A stretch of DNA of 64,000 bases. It comes from Paenirhizobium naphthalenivorans. Lineage in GTDB: Bacteria > Pseudomonadota > Alphaproteobacteria > Rhizobiales > Rhizobiaceae. Under the pieces are notes generated by a model that saw only the letters and a program-made list of their open reading frames with translations, searched no databases and had not been told where the DNA came from. Where the stretch lies: contig NZ_BJZP01000020.1 of NCBI RefSeq assembly GCF_007992095.1, forward strand, positions 1-64,000, read 5' to 3'. The position numbers and the translations under genes were made by a program. This document shows, piece by piece, positions 9,369-16,785 of the stretch. The first letter of the stretch is position 1; the number at the start of each line of letters is the position of its first letter.

Positions 9369-10344
9369 TCAGAATTTCCGGTCCCACGCGTGTGGCCCAG
9401 AGGTCAAGCTCAGAACGCAAAGCGTCATCGACAGAAAGCTCCCCCAAGCCCAGTATCTGTCTTCTTCGCACGTTTTGGCAGAAATCCAAAGCCTCTGCAA
9501 AACTTACGGTACCCAGTTTCCCACTGATAGTCTTCGAAGTTGCTTTAGGAAGATCGGGCCATTGAGAAATGACCCGATTGAGAAATCCTTCAATACGCTG
9601 GCGGTCAGGAGCTGGAAAACCGAGCCGCATCTGGAAGCGGCGCCAGACCGCTCGGTCGAGCAATTCGGCATGATTGGTCGCGGCGATCACAACCACATAA
9701 CTCGGAAGCTGGTCGAGCTGCATGAGCAGAAAGGAAACCACGCGCTTGATTTCGCCGGTCTCGTGCGTGTCACCTCGTTCTTTGCCTATAGCATCGAACT
9801 CATCGAAGAAGAGGACGCTAGGCCGTGTGCGCACATAGTCGAAAAGCTTGCGCAGGCGCGCGTTCGTCTCGCCAAGATAGCTACCAATTAGCGCGTCATA
9901 CCTCACCACGAAAAATGGCAGACCCAGCGATTCGGCCACGGCTTCGGCAAACGAAGTCTTGCCGTTGCCGGGCGGTCCTGACAGAAGCACGCGGTGACGA
10001 GGCTCGTAACCATGAGCCCGCAGAACATCGGCGCGCGTATGTTCCTCGATCAGTTGCCTGCCGCCCTGTTCAACAGGCAGCGGCAGCATCAGCTCGCTCA
10101 GCTGGATGCGAGGCTCGAGTTCGAGAATGGTGTCCTTGCCAGAGCCGGCTTGCGAAGAATTTGACGTCAATGCCGGCGGTGTTACGCTTACCGCGGCCAG
10201 CGCACGCTCAAGTCGGTCCGCAACTCCGTGATGGTTTTTTGCGCGTTCTTCCGCGACCAGCGCCTCGGCTGCTGACTTCAGCGTCGCCCGATCGCCAGCT
10301 GCACCGGCCCTTACAAGGGAAATGAGAAGATCGCTACGGGCCAT
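9274..10344 (-). CDS. ietA: IetA AAA+ ATPase partner of IetS
   Basis: This 356-residue AAA+ ATPase has Walker A GPPGNGKTS (123-131), Walker B LFFDEFDA (178-185), sensor 1 AATN (221-224) and an arginine finger around Arg235/236. The N-terminal 70 residues are helical and the C-terminal tail is charged and probably disordered. In Ti plasmids the ATPase is the antitoxin-like partner that restrains or gates the IetS protease. The gene is first in a two-gene minus-strand operon and overlaps ietS. The 180-bp AT-richer gap upstream, before the glycosyltransferase stop, probably holds its promoter. The pair lies next to CBASS, which supports a defence role. Confidence 0.87.
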   Translation of the reverse strand: MARSDLLISLVRAGAAGDRATLKSAAEALVAEERAKNHHGVADRLERALAAVSVTPPALTSNSSQAGSGKDTILELEPRIQLSELMLPLPVEQGGRQLIEEHTRADVLRAHGYEPRHRVLLSGPPGNGKTSFAEAVAESLGLPFFVVRYDALIGSYLGETNARLRKLFDYVRTRPSVLFFDEFDAIGKERGDTHETGEIKRVVSFLLMQLDQLPSYVVVIAATNHAELLDRAVWRRFQMRLGFPAPDRQRIEGFLNRVISQWPDLPKATSKTISGKLGTVSFAEALDFCQNVRRRQILGLGELSVDDALRSELDLWATRVGPEILNGERSDQTNPETASKRGGSKTNRQAGKHPET

Positions 10345-10522
10345 ATCGTCGACTGACTTAGTGTTTCCTGTTTGTTCGCTTTTCGAATCTTAGCGCAAAT
10401 AGTTTATAAAGTCTTCCTATGCCAGCCCCCGAGCGAAATCGCCGCGCGGTTATACATAAATTCGTGAGTGCCAATTGCGGCATGACAGCGACGCTTGACC
10501 CGCCAACGCTTCGGTTCCTTTC

Positions 10523-11638
10523 TCACGGCAGAGTGAAATAGAGACGATCCCTCACGTCGGGTCCAAGTTCGGTCGGTGAAAAATACACATCGGCTGACCA
10601 TTCATCGACTTTGCGCAGAACCTGTTCGAGCAGTGCGCCGGGATTGTTCAATGTATCGTTTGAGATTGGACCAGCTCTCTCGCGGCTACCCGGACCTCTT
10701 TTGAAATCATCGCCGCCGGGAGCGCATATCTGCTGCACAAGCATTGGCAGAAGCCAAAACAGACCGACAATATGAGCCTGCCGCGTGCGGACCGCGGCAT
10801 TCAAGGCGAGTTGCGGGTCCGATGCCTCGAATGTCGCGAGATCCCGGACCCCGGAATTGCGGCCGTTCCACTCACGCCACCAGGCATTGTTGCGGGGGAA
10901 GCCGGCCGTTGCGAAATGTCTAACGGGGTTGCGCAGGATCTTTCGTCGAGACGGCGCTGCCGATGCGGTATCTACTCGAACACGCTGCGCGCCGGTACGC
11001 TTGCCACGAAGAAAAAGCCGCGATGTTTCGGCAAAGATTTCGTGACCGTTGCGGTCATAGTCCCGTTGATGACCACCCCAGTCCAAATAGGCGGAGTAGA
11101 AGAAACCGGAAACCTTGTCATCGATGACGACATCTGCGCTATCATCGGCTATCCAGTCCTCCAATGCCGCGTCCGTTTCGTTAGCGAGGTTCACAAAGCC
11201 CGGATGCCCTTTGAGAAACTGATGCGGTGGATGGGTGGTGCCTTCCAACATCACATTCTTCGATTGGGTCGAGGCTACGGCCTGCATGGCGGCAACATAG
11301 CCCGGATCATAAAGGGTGTCCGCGTCAACCTGGATGATCAAAAGATTGTCGGCCTCGACGTTCTGCTCGCGCGCGATGTCCGCGGCAGCCGCTATCCCAC
11401 GGGATCTTGCCGGCACATAGCCTTTGACTGGTTCTTCGCAGACGATGATTTCACCTGGTGCCGCGCGTTCCTTAATGGCACGCATCATGTCCAATGTGCC
11501 ATCGGTCGAGCCATTGTCGACCAGGATGAAGATCGCATGCCCGCCGCCGTGCCCTCCGGACCCCAATCGGAGCGAGTCCAGCGAGGTCTCAAGTGTTCCT
11601 CGCTCGTTGAGACAGGGCATGACCACTGAAGTTAGCAT
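10523..11638 (-). CDS. Family 2 glycosyltransferase in RiPP-like operon
   Basis: This 371-residue GT-A fold enzyme has the nucleotide-sugar strand MLTSVVMPCLNERGTL at its start, ILVDNGSTDGT (38-48) and the metal-binding motif QVDADT (103-108). The C-terminal half contains a hydrophobic segment (about 290-310) but no clear multi-TM domain. It is the last gene of a minus-strand operon that begins with a short peptide gene and a radical SAM enzyme, so it could glycosylate the modified peptide. This is inference from position. The sugar donor is unknown. It starts 21 bp after the GNAT gene. Confidence 0.75.
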   Translation of the reverse strand: MLTSVVMPCLNERGTLETSLDSLRLGSGGHGGGHAIFILVDNGSTDGTLDMMRAIKERAAPGEIIVCEEPVKGYVPARSRGIAAAADIAREQNVEADNLLIIQVDADTLYDPGYVAAMQAVASTQSKNVMLEGTTHPPHQFLKGHPGFVNLANETDAALEDWIADDSADVVIDDKVSGFFYSAYLDWGGHQRDYDRNGHEIFAETSRLFLRGKRTGAQRVRVDTASAAPSRRKILRNPVRHFATAGFPRNNAWWREWNGRNSGVRDLATFEASDPQLALNAAVRTRQAHIVGLFWLLPMLVQQICAPGGDDFKRGPGSRERAGPISNDTLNNPGALLEQVLRKVDEWSADVYFSPTELGPDVRDRLYFTLP

Positions 11639-11659
11639 CGGCGCGTCCTCCCACGAGAG

Positions 11660-12148
11660 TCAGGTTTCTTCCGCAAGACCTCCTTGGCCGTCGGATTTCC
11701 GGCGCCAAACCATCACTTTCTGACGTTCTTGCGGTGCTGTCGCATCGACAAAACCGGCTTGCTCGGCGGCTCGGGCCGAGGCGATGTTCGCCTTCTGCAT
11801 ATGAGCATAGATTGTGTCGTAGCGGCTGGCGCGTGCCGCCTTGGCATAGGCAATCTGTCCTATGTGCCGGCCCTGACTGGCCAAATTGAGATAGATCTGT
11901 AGTGAAGCATGCAGCCCCAGTTGCGGCGTGTCGATCAGATTGATGAACACGGTCCCGCAACGTTTGCCATCGACCTCGATGCGCCAGGCTTCGCCGTCAC
12001 GTCCACCGCCTCGTCCTTTGGTTCCAGGTGTTCGCACGAGGGCGACTTGATTGGCAGCGACCGGCTCCCGGCTCGCGACCCGTGGTGACGGTCGCGGCGT
12101 CGCGCGCCGATTGGCCAGTTTTGCTCGCTGGTCGATTGTCCTAGCCAT
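11660..12148 (-). CDS. GNAT-fold acetyltransferase
   Basis: This 162-residue protein has a basic, Pro/Arg-rich N-terminus (1-50) followed by a GNAT fold. The acetyl-CoA loop reads GRHIGQIAYAKA near residues 92-103. The helix/strand ANIASARAAEQAGF (about 119-132), typical of ribosomal-protein-type N-acetyltransferases, comes next. The start overlaps the end of the UPF0489 gene by 8 nt, so the two are translationally coupled. In the operon context it may acylate the maturing peptide or confer self-protection. No substrate can be read from the sequence. Confidence 0.68.
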   Translation of the reverse strand: MARTIDQRAKLANRRATPRPSPRVASREPVAANQVALVRTPGTKGRGGGRDGEAWRIEVDGKRCGTVFINLIDTPQLGLHASLQIYLNLASQGRHIGQIAYAKAARASRYDTIYAHMQKANIASARAAEQAGFVDATAPQERQKVMVWRRKSDGQGGLAEET

Positions 12149-13130
12149 CGCTCAATCCCAGCCCGTCGACAAGGCGTCGATCAGCCTCCTGCCAGAACTC
12201 GGCCGGGAAGAAGCCGGGTGAAAAGGCGATCACGACGTCATCGATGCGGGCTGCAATATCGGGTGGGCTCAACACGCGTGTCAGCTCATCGATCCGTGCC
12301 ATGATGACGTCTCGTGGGGGATCAAGCGGCGACGCGTGCAGCGACCAATCGCTGTCCCCATCATAACGATTGTTGAAATAGTCCAAGTCGATATGCAGAA
12401 GATAACGCCGATCCTGCGTGTCAGCGAGCCAGTCTTCGATGTTTGGGGTCAACAGATATGTCGACGGCCCGGTGCGCGGCTCCAAATCTCGGAGCGTCAC
12501 GGACGGACGGCAGGCGAGCGGGTCAAGCAGGTTGTCGGAAACCAAGCCCGGCTCAATTCGGAAGATCTTGGTGGACTGAGCCTTCGGCGGCTGGCAGAGA
12601 TGCCGAACCTCGCATCCGGGAAAGCGATGCAGGAAAGGGGTCATAAAACTTCCCATGCCGATCGCGCCGCTGGTGACGGCGTTCGTCACGGAAATGGGAT
12701 CCGACAGAGTAACCGCGTTGCCGCCGATCATATCGGACCAGCCATCCATTTCGACCCGCAGGCGCGGTGATCCGAGGTCGCGATGATCGTCGATATGTAG
12801 GATGACAGGCTGCCGTTCGGGGTCGGACTGACGCGTCATCCATTCGCTCCAACTCGCCAGTGTCCAACTGTCATAGAGGCAACGCAAGAGCTTGCCGCTT
12901 CTGCGTTGTGCCGCGAACGTAGTCTCATACCGCACATCCCCGCCCCACCAGGCAAGACCGGCGGCGAGGGCGGGATCCACATGACGTTCCGGATCGGCCG
13001 GCCAGGCCAGGCTCAGCTCCCATCCGTCGCCGCAATCGATAGCGTGTGCATCAATATCACAGAAATAATCGCGAAGGGCGGCATGGCGCTTGCCGGGCTC
13101 GGAGGGAAGGGAGCCCAGCGCGATTCGCAT
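12141..13130 (-). CDS. UPF0489-like ureohydrolase-fold protein
   Basis: This 329-residue protein carries two Asp/His clusters: ILHIDDHRDL (110-119) and LLHIDLDYFNN (244-254). Their spacing recalls the paired metal motifs of UPF0489 and arginase/agmatinase-like proteins. That makes a binuclear-metal hydrolase plausible; arginine side chains in the neighbouring precursor could be converted to ornithine by such an enzyme. This link is speculative. The gene starts 2 bp after the radical SAM stop and overlaps the GNAT gene, so it is firmly embedded in the operon. No signal peptide or membrane segment is seen. Confidence 0.6.
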   Translation of the reverse strand: MRIALGSLPSEPGKRHAALRDYFCDIDAHAIDCGDGWELSLAWPADPERHVDPALAAGLAWWGGDVRYETTFAAQRRSGKLLRCLYDSWTLASWSEWMTRQSDPERQPVILHIDDHRDLGSPRLRVEMDGWSDMIGGNAVTLSDPISVTNAVTSGAIGMGSFMTPFLHRFPGCEVRHLCQPPKAQSTKIFRIEPGLVSDNLLDPLACRPSVTLRDLEPRTGPSTYLLTPNIEDWLADTQDRRYLLHIDLDYFNNRYDGDSDWSLHASPLDPPRDVIMARIDELTRVLSPPDIAARIDDVVIAFSPGFFPAEFWQEADRRLVDGLGLSDG

Positions 13131-13132
13131 GA

Positions 13133-15280
13133 TCAGGCAGCGACCGGCGCCTGGTGGCTGACCGCCTCCAGGACATCAGTCAGGGCGCGCCCCAGTTCCG
13201 TCAGCTCGCATTGACGCAACGTCGCAACTCCGAGGTTGAGGTTGCGCTCGGTATCGCGCAGTTGTTTTGTTGCGCGCTCCTTCATATGGGCAGGCCCGTG
13301 GGCGAGGATGTGCTGCCATAGGCGATGCAGCTCAACGAAGACGAAGACAGCGTGAAGCAATCCTGACGGAGGCCGAAGGTCGGCCCGCCATGGAGAGACT
13401 ACCCGAGGCGCAAAGCGGCTAACGGTGGGGCCTAAGCGTTCGAGCAGATAGAGCTTCTGATGGCGATGCTCGTGGACTAGCGAGTCGGCGAGATCGAAGG
13501 GATCGATCAGCTTTCCGTCCTGCATGACCGAGACGAACAGGGTTCCAGGCACGGAATCGTCGCTGAAGGAGACGATCTTTTCCGGATCCGCGGTCGGATC
13601 GCGGACAAACTGGACCGCCTGGCACGCTAGCAGCATTTCCTCGGCAAGAGCCGGACGCCAGCTGCGGACGATTTCGAAGGCTTCTTCAACCACTTTGCGA
13701 GCAACCGCTGCAACATTCTCACGTTCGAAAATGATCTGGTCTCCGAATGGCAGCTTGAGCCAGGCATCGTTCTGTGCGACGTCCCATTTGATAGCCGCGC
13801 TTGGGGCATAGGAATTCAGGACATCGACGAGATAGGCGATGTCGGCAAATATCGGCTTACCGTCGACGTCGTGTATCTGGCGGCCCCGCGCCTGCGCAAG
13901 AAACGCTTGGCTCCAGGCGACCATTCCGGGCCGTCTCGCAAGGCGTGCGAATGCATCTACGCCAAGCCCGGCGAGTTCGCGGGCGATCTCTGTTGCCTCA
14001 GGTCCGGTCTTTTCCAGCTCAGCCAACACCTGACGAAGTCGTTCGGTATAGGTCAGGTCGGCATCCGCTCGAAGGACTGCCATGGCCGGGCCGGCGGTCT
14101 CCGCCCGCTCGAATTCGCTGAGATTGAAGGTTTCCGAAAGGCGGTTCGACAGATCCTCTTCCTCGGCGGTCAGATCCTGCACGAGGCGCGCTTTGACATG
14201 TGAAATCAGCGCAAAGAGTTCCCCGCAGTAAGTCGAGGGGTTGTTGAATCCATCGGCGCTGAAGCGGTGAGGTACCGATCCACCTCCGCAGATGTCTACG
14301 ACCTGGCAGCTGAGACAGCTTTCGCTGAGGCCCTCCTTGTTGAGAAGAGCTCGGTGCCGCTCGATTACCGGAGAGGCAGCTGCTGCGCTAATTGCCATAT
14401 CCCGCACAGAGCCATGCAGATCGGAAATGCCATCGCCGACGATCTTCAATACATCCAGATCGTGATAGCCGCCGTCTGTCTCGATCGATAACAGATTGAC
14501 GTCACCGAAGCCAAAGGCATCTGTCGCCGAGGGCAAGCCCGCCGCGGCGTCAAGGAGAGCTTCGAAGGTTCGGAGCGGTATGTGAGGATAGCGATCGAAC
14601 CAGCAGTCGAACGCGCGGATGAGCCAATCTTTATAAATCTCAGGCTCGGCCTCCCGACCAGGCGGTGGACGCACATGATGAGCGTCTGGCAGCAGCAAAT
14701 CGAGCTTCGGCGGGTTGATGTCGTTGAAAAAAGCGAGAAGGTTCTCCGGATCAGACTTTGCGTCGATCACCGCGATGACACCAGCGAAAATCTTGGGATG
14801 GGCCTCTAGTCGGTGATAGGCTTCCATTACCCTATCAAAGCTTGACCGCCCCTTGCGCGTGGAGCGATGCCGATCATTGTCGACCTTTGAGCCGTCAAGA
14901 CTCAATGAGACCGAAATGTCGGCTGCGTCGAGCGCTGTCAGAACCGCGTCGGTGATGAGCAGACCGTTTGTCTGCATCGCGAAATCCAGTTTTACATCCG
15001 GGCCAACGGCATGACGCAACTGTTCAGCAAAGTCGGTAATGCTTCCGACTCCGGCCAACAGAGGTTCGCCACCATGAAAAATGATGACGGCTCGTCGCAG
15101 CCCCTCATCTTCCACGTATTCCGCCAGACGGTCGGCAAACGCCTGCTTTATATCAGGAGACATAGTTTTGGGCATGGATCTCCAGCTCTGATCGGCGTGG
15201 TGATACACGTAACAATAGTCACAATCGAGATTGCAGCGTGAGGCTATCTTGACCAGGAACGACGTAATGCGCGCGGTCAC
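13133..15280 (-). CDS. Fused radical SAM/SPASM and HExxH peptide-modifying enzyme
   Basis: This 715-residue GTG-started protein has an N-terminal radical SAM domain. The 4Fe-4S motif is CNLDCDYCY (Cys16, Cys20, Cys23), the SAM-binding glycine motif is HGGEPLL (69-75), and SPASM-type cysteines lie at 322, 325, 331 and 352. This half resembles FxsB-type peptide-crosslinking maturases. Residues 380-715 form a second domain with an HExxH motif (LVHEHRHQ, His603-His607). It resembles the HEXXH/aKG-HExxH peptide beta-hydroxylase family found next to FxsB enzymes. It starts 15 bp after the stop of a 59-residue peptide gene, its presumed substrate. The natural fusion would let one protein cross-link and hydroxylate the peptide. 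Confidence 0.85.
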   Translation of the reverse strand: MTARITSFLVKIASRCNLDCDYCYVYHHADQSWRSMPKTMSPDIKQAFADRLAEYVEDEGLRRAVIIFHGGEPLLAGVGSITDFAEQLRHAVGPDVKLDFAMQTNGLLITDAVLTALDAADISVSLSLDGSKVDNDRHRSTRKGRSSFDRVMEAYHRLEAHPKIFAGVIAVIDAKSDPENLLAFFNDINPPKLDLLLPDAHHVRPPPGREAEPEIYKDWLIRAFDCWFDRYPHIPLRTFEALLDAAAGLPSATDAFGFGDVNLLSIETDGGYHDLDVLKIVGDGISDLHGSVRDMAISAAAASPVIERHRALLNKEGLSESCLSCQVVDICGGGSVPHRFSADGFNNPSTYCGELFALISHVKARLVQDLTAEEEDLSNRLSETFNLSEFERAETAGPAMAVLRADADLTYTERLRQVLAELEKTGPEATEIARELAGLGVDAFARLARRPGMVAWSQAFLAQARGRQIHDVDGKPIFADIAYLVDVLNSYAPSAAIKWDVAQNDAWLKLPFGDQIIFERENVAAVARKVVEEAFEIVRSWRPALAEEMLLACQAVQFVRDPTADPEKIVSFSDDSVPGTLFVSVMQDGKLIDPFDLADSLVHEHRHQKLYLLERLGPTVSRFAPRVVSPWRADLRPPSGLLHAVFVFVELHRLWQHILAHGPAHMKERATKQLRDTERNLNLGVATLRQCELTELGRALTDVLEAVSHQAPVAA

Positions 15281-15295
15281 GGCACAGCCGCTCTA

Positions 15296-15475
15296 CTAAG
15301 AACGATTATGCCGATGATGCATGCGGTCGTAGCTAGTGATGACTTCACTCGTCTCTGCATTGGCAAGGACGCGGCTACGTAAACGCTGAATAGCCGGGTT
15401 AAGCGATTCACTGCGCAAAACAGAGGCCTTCACAGCGTCGTCAGCGACTTTTTCTTCCTGCAGAACGTCAGACAT
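15296..15475 (-). CDS. Putative RiPP precursor peptide (59 aa)
   Basis: This short gene sits immediately upstream of the radical SAM enzyme and has a strong ribosome site (GGAG, 7 nt before ATG). The peptide has an acidic leader (MSDVLQEEKVADDAV) and a core ending in SYDRMHHRHNRS. The C-terminus holds three consecutive aromatic-X-Arg triplets: Tyr49-Asp50-Arg51, His53-His54-Arg55 and His56-Asn57-Arg58. Such omega-X-X triplets are the substrates of triceptide-forming radical SAM/SPASM enzymes, which link the aromatic ring to the third residue. No Cys is present, so it is not a lanthipeptide or sactipeptide. No leader-peptidase or exporter gene is adjacent. The call rests on position, ribosome site and core pattern. 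Confidence 0.7.
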   Translation of the reverse strand: MSDVLQEEKVADDAVKASVLRSESLNPAIQRLRSRVLANAETSEVITSYDRMHHRHNRS

Positions 15476-15791
15476 CTTGGATCTCCGATTTGCAATAGAT
15501 TCAAGGTATACGGTTCGCGCAAAGTTGCAATCCCTTCAAAGCACAATCCCGATCTGAAAATTATTGGATCGTCGCATTGGAAATAGTTGCAAGGAGGCGG
15601 CGCTAGCATTGGAGACATGGAAGCTAACGTTCATATACTTTGAACTTGTCGTGAAATCAGAAGTCAGTTCATTTCCGCAGCCTGCTATTATCACCCTTTT
15701 GATATTACTGAGTTTTGAGCGGCGCGGTAAGATGTTCTCGGTTCGATTCCGTTCAAGAGCCGACAGTTCCCGACGGATCGGTGCTTGTCGC
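15476..15791. promoter_or_regulatory. RiPP operon promoter region with spaced direct repeat
   Basis: These 316 bp lie between the FNT gene end and the precursor start and hold no convincing gene. Two near-identical elements, TTGCAAT-N3-TTCAA, lie at 15490-15504 and 15525-15539, 35 bp apart. A third TTGCAA is at 15597. Read on the minus strand they are upstream of the precursor and could be regulator sites. No clear -35/-10 pair with ideal spacing was identified. Confidence 0.4.
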
Positions 15792-16643
15792 TTACTCTGC
15801 GGGAACTCCGGCCACATCAATCAAACCGTTGCCTTGTTGCGGCGGCTCCGCGCGCTTGCGGCCATGCGTGGAATAGAGCGTCAGGCCAACAAAGGTAAGG
15901 CCCCCGACGAGATTGCCCACAACCGTGGGAATCTCATTCCAGATAAAATAGTCCATCATCGAGAATTTGCCGCCAAGCATCAGGCCGGATGGGAACAGGA
16001 ACATGTTAACGATCGAATGCTCGAAGCCCATGTAGAAAAAGAGCATGATCGGCATCCACATGCCGATGACCTTCCCTGATACGGAAGTTGACATCATCGC
16101 AGCGACAACGCCTGTCGAAACCATCCAGTTGCAAAGCACGGCGCGGATGAAGAGCGTCAGCATGCCGGCCGCGCCGTGCGCCGCGTAGCCCAACGTGCGA
16201 CCTTCACCGATATGGCCGATCTTCTGTCCAACCTCGTTGGGAGGCTCGCTGAAGCCGAAAGTAAAAATGATAGCCATCATAGCTGCCACCATGAATGCAC
16301 CGGCAAAGTTACCGATGAAAACCAGCCACCAATTGCGCAGCACGCCGGCCGCTGTAACACCTTTTCGCTTATCGATGAGGGCAAGCGGCGCAAGCGTGAA
16401 GACGCCGGTCAAAAGGTCGAAACCCATCAGATAGAGGAGGCAGAAGCCAACCGGAAACAGTATGGCACCGGCCAACGGTTCCCCCGTCTGCACGGTGATC
16501 GTAACCGCAAAGGCCGCAGACAATGCGAGAATGGCGCCCGCCATGAAGGCCCGGATCAGTATGTCATGCGTGGACATGAATATCTTTGCCGTTCCGGCAT
16601 CGATCATTTTCACCACGAACTCGGTTGGATTGACGTAGGACAT
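15792..16643 (-). CDS. Formate/nitrite transporter (FNT) family channel
   Basis: This protein of about 283 residues has six hydrophobic segments and FNT signatures: GNFAGA (about 110-115), FIRAVLCNWMVSTGV near 165-180, and the MGFEHSIVNMF motif near 205-215 with the pore-lining His and Asn. FNT channels carry formate, nitrite or related monovalent anions. The ATG at 16643 (MSYVNPTEF) is preferred over a 15-codon upstream extension because the family starts this way. The gene is minus strand, 142 bp after the acyl-CoA ligase stop, so it may be a separate unit. With a nitric-oxide-type regulon elsewhere in the window, nitrite transport is plausible. Confidence 0.85.
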   Translation of the reverse strand: MSYVNPTEFVVKMIDAGTAKIFMSTHDILIRAFMAGAILALSAAFAVTITVQTGEPLAGAILFPVGFCLLYLMGFDLLTGVFTLAPLALIDKRKGVTAAGVLRNWWLVFIGNFAGAFMVAAMMAIIFTFGFSEPPNEVGQKIGHIGEGRTLGYAAHGAAGMLTLFIRAVLCNWMVSTGVVAAMMSTSVSGKVIGMWMPIMLFFYMGFEHSIVNMFLFPSGLMLGGKFSMMDYFIWNEIPTVVGNLVGGLTFVGLTLYSTHGRKRAEPPQQGNGLIDVAGVPAE

Positions 16644-16785
16644 TTCAGCTCGTCTCCCTGAACAAAGTCGTTGGATCGAGCGGAGCACGCTCTTCCGATT
16701 AGATCGAGTTAGAGATCATGGCGGTGATGCCCTCTCAAACCAGTAGGCATGTTGGCGTCGAACTCCCCTCGCGACGCGCCCGTTG

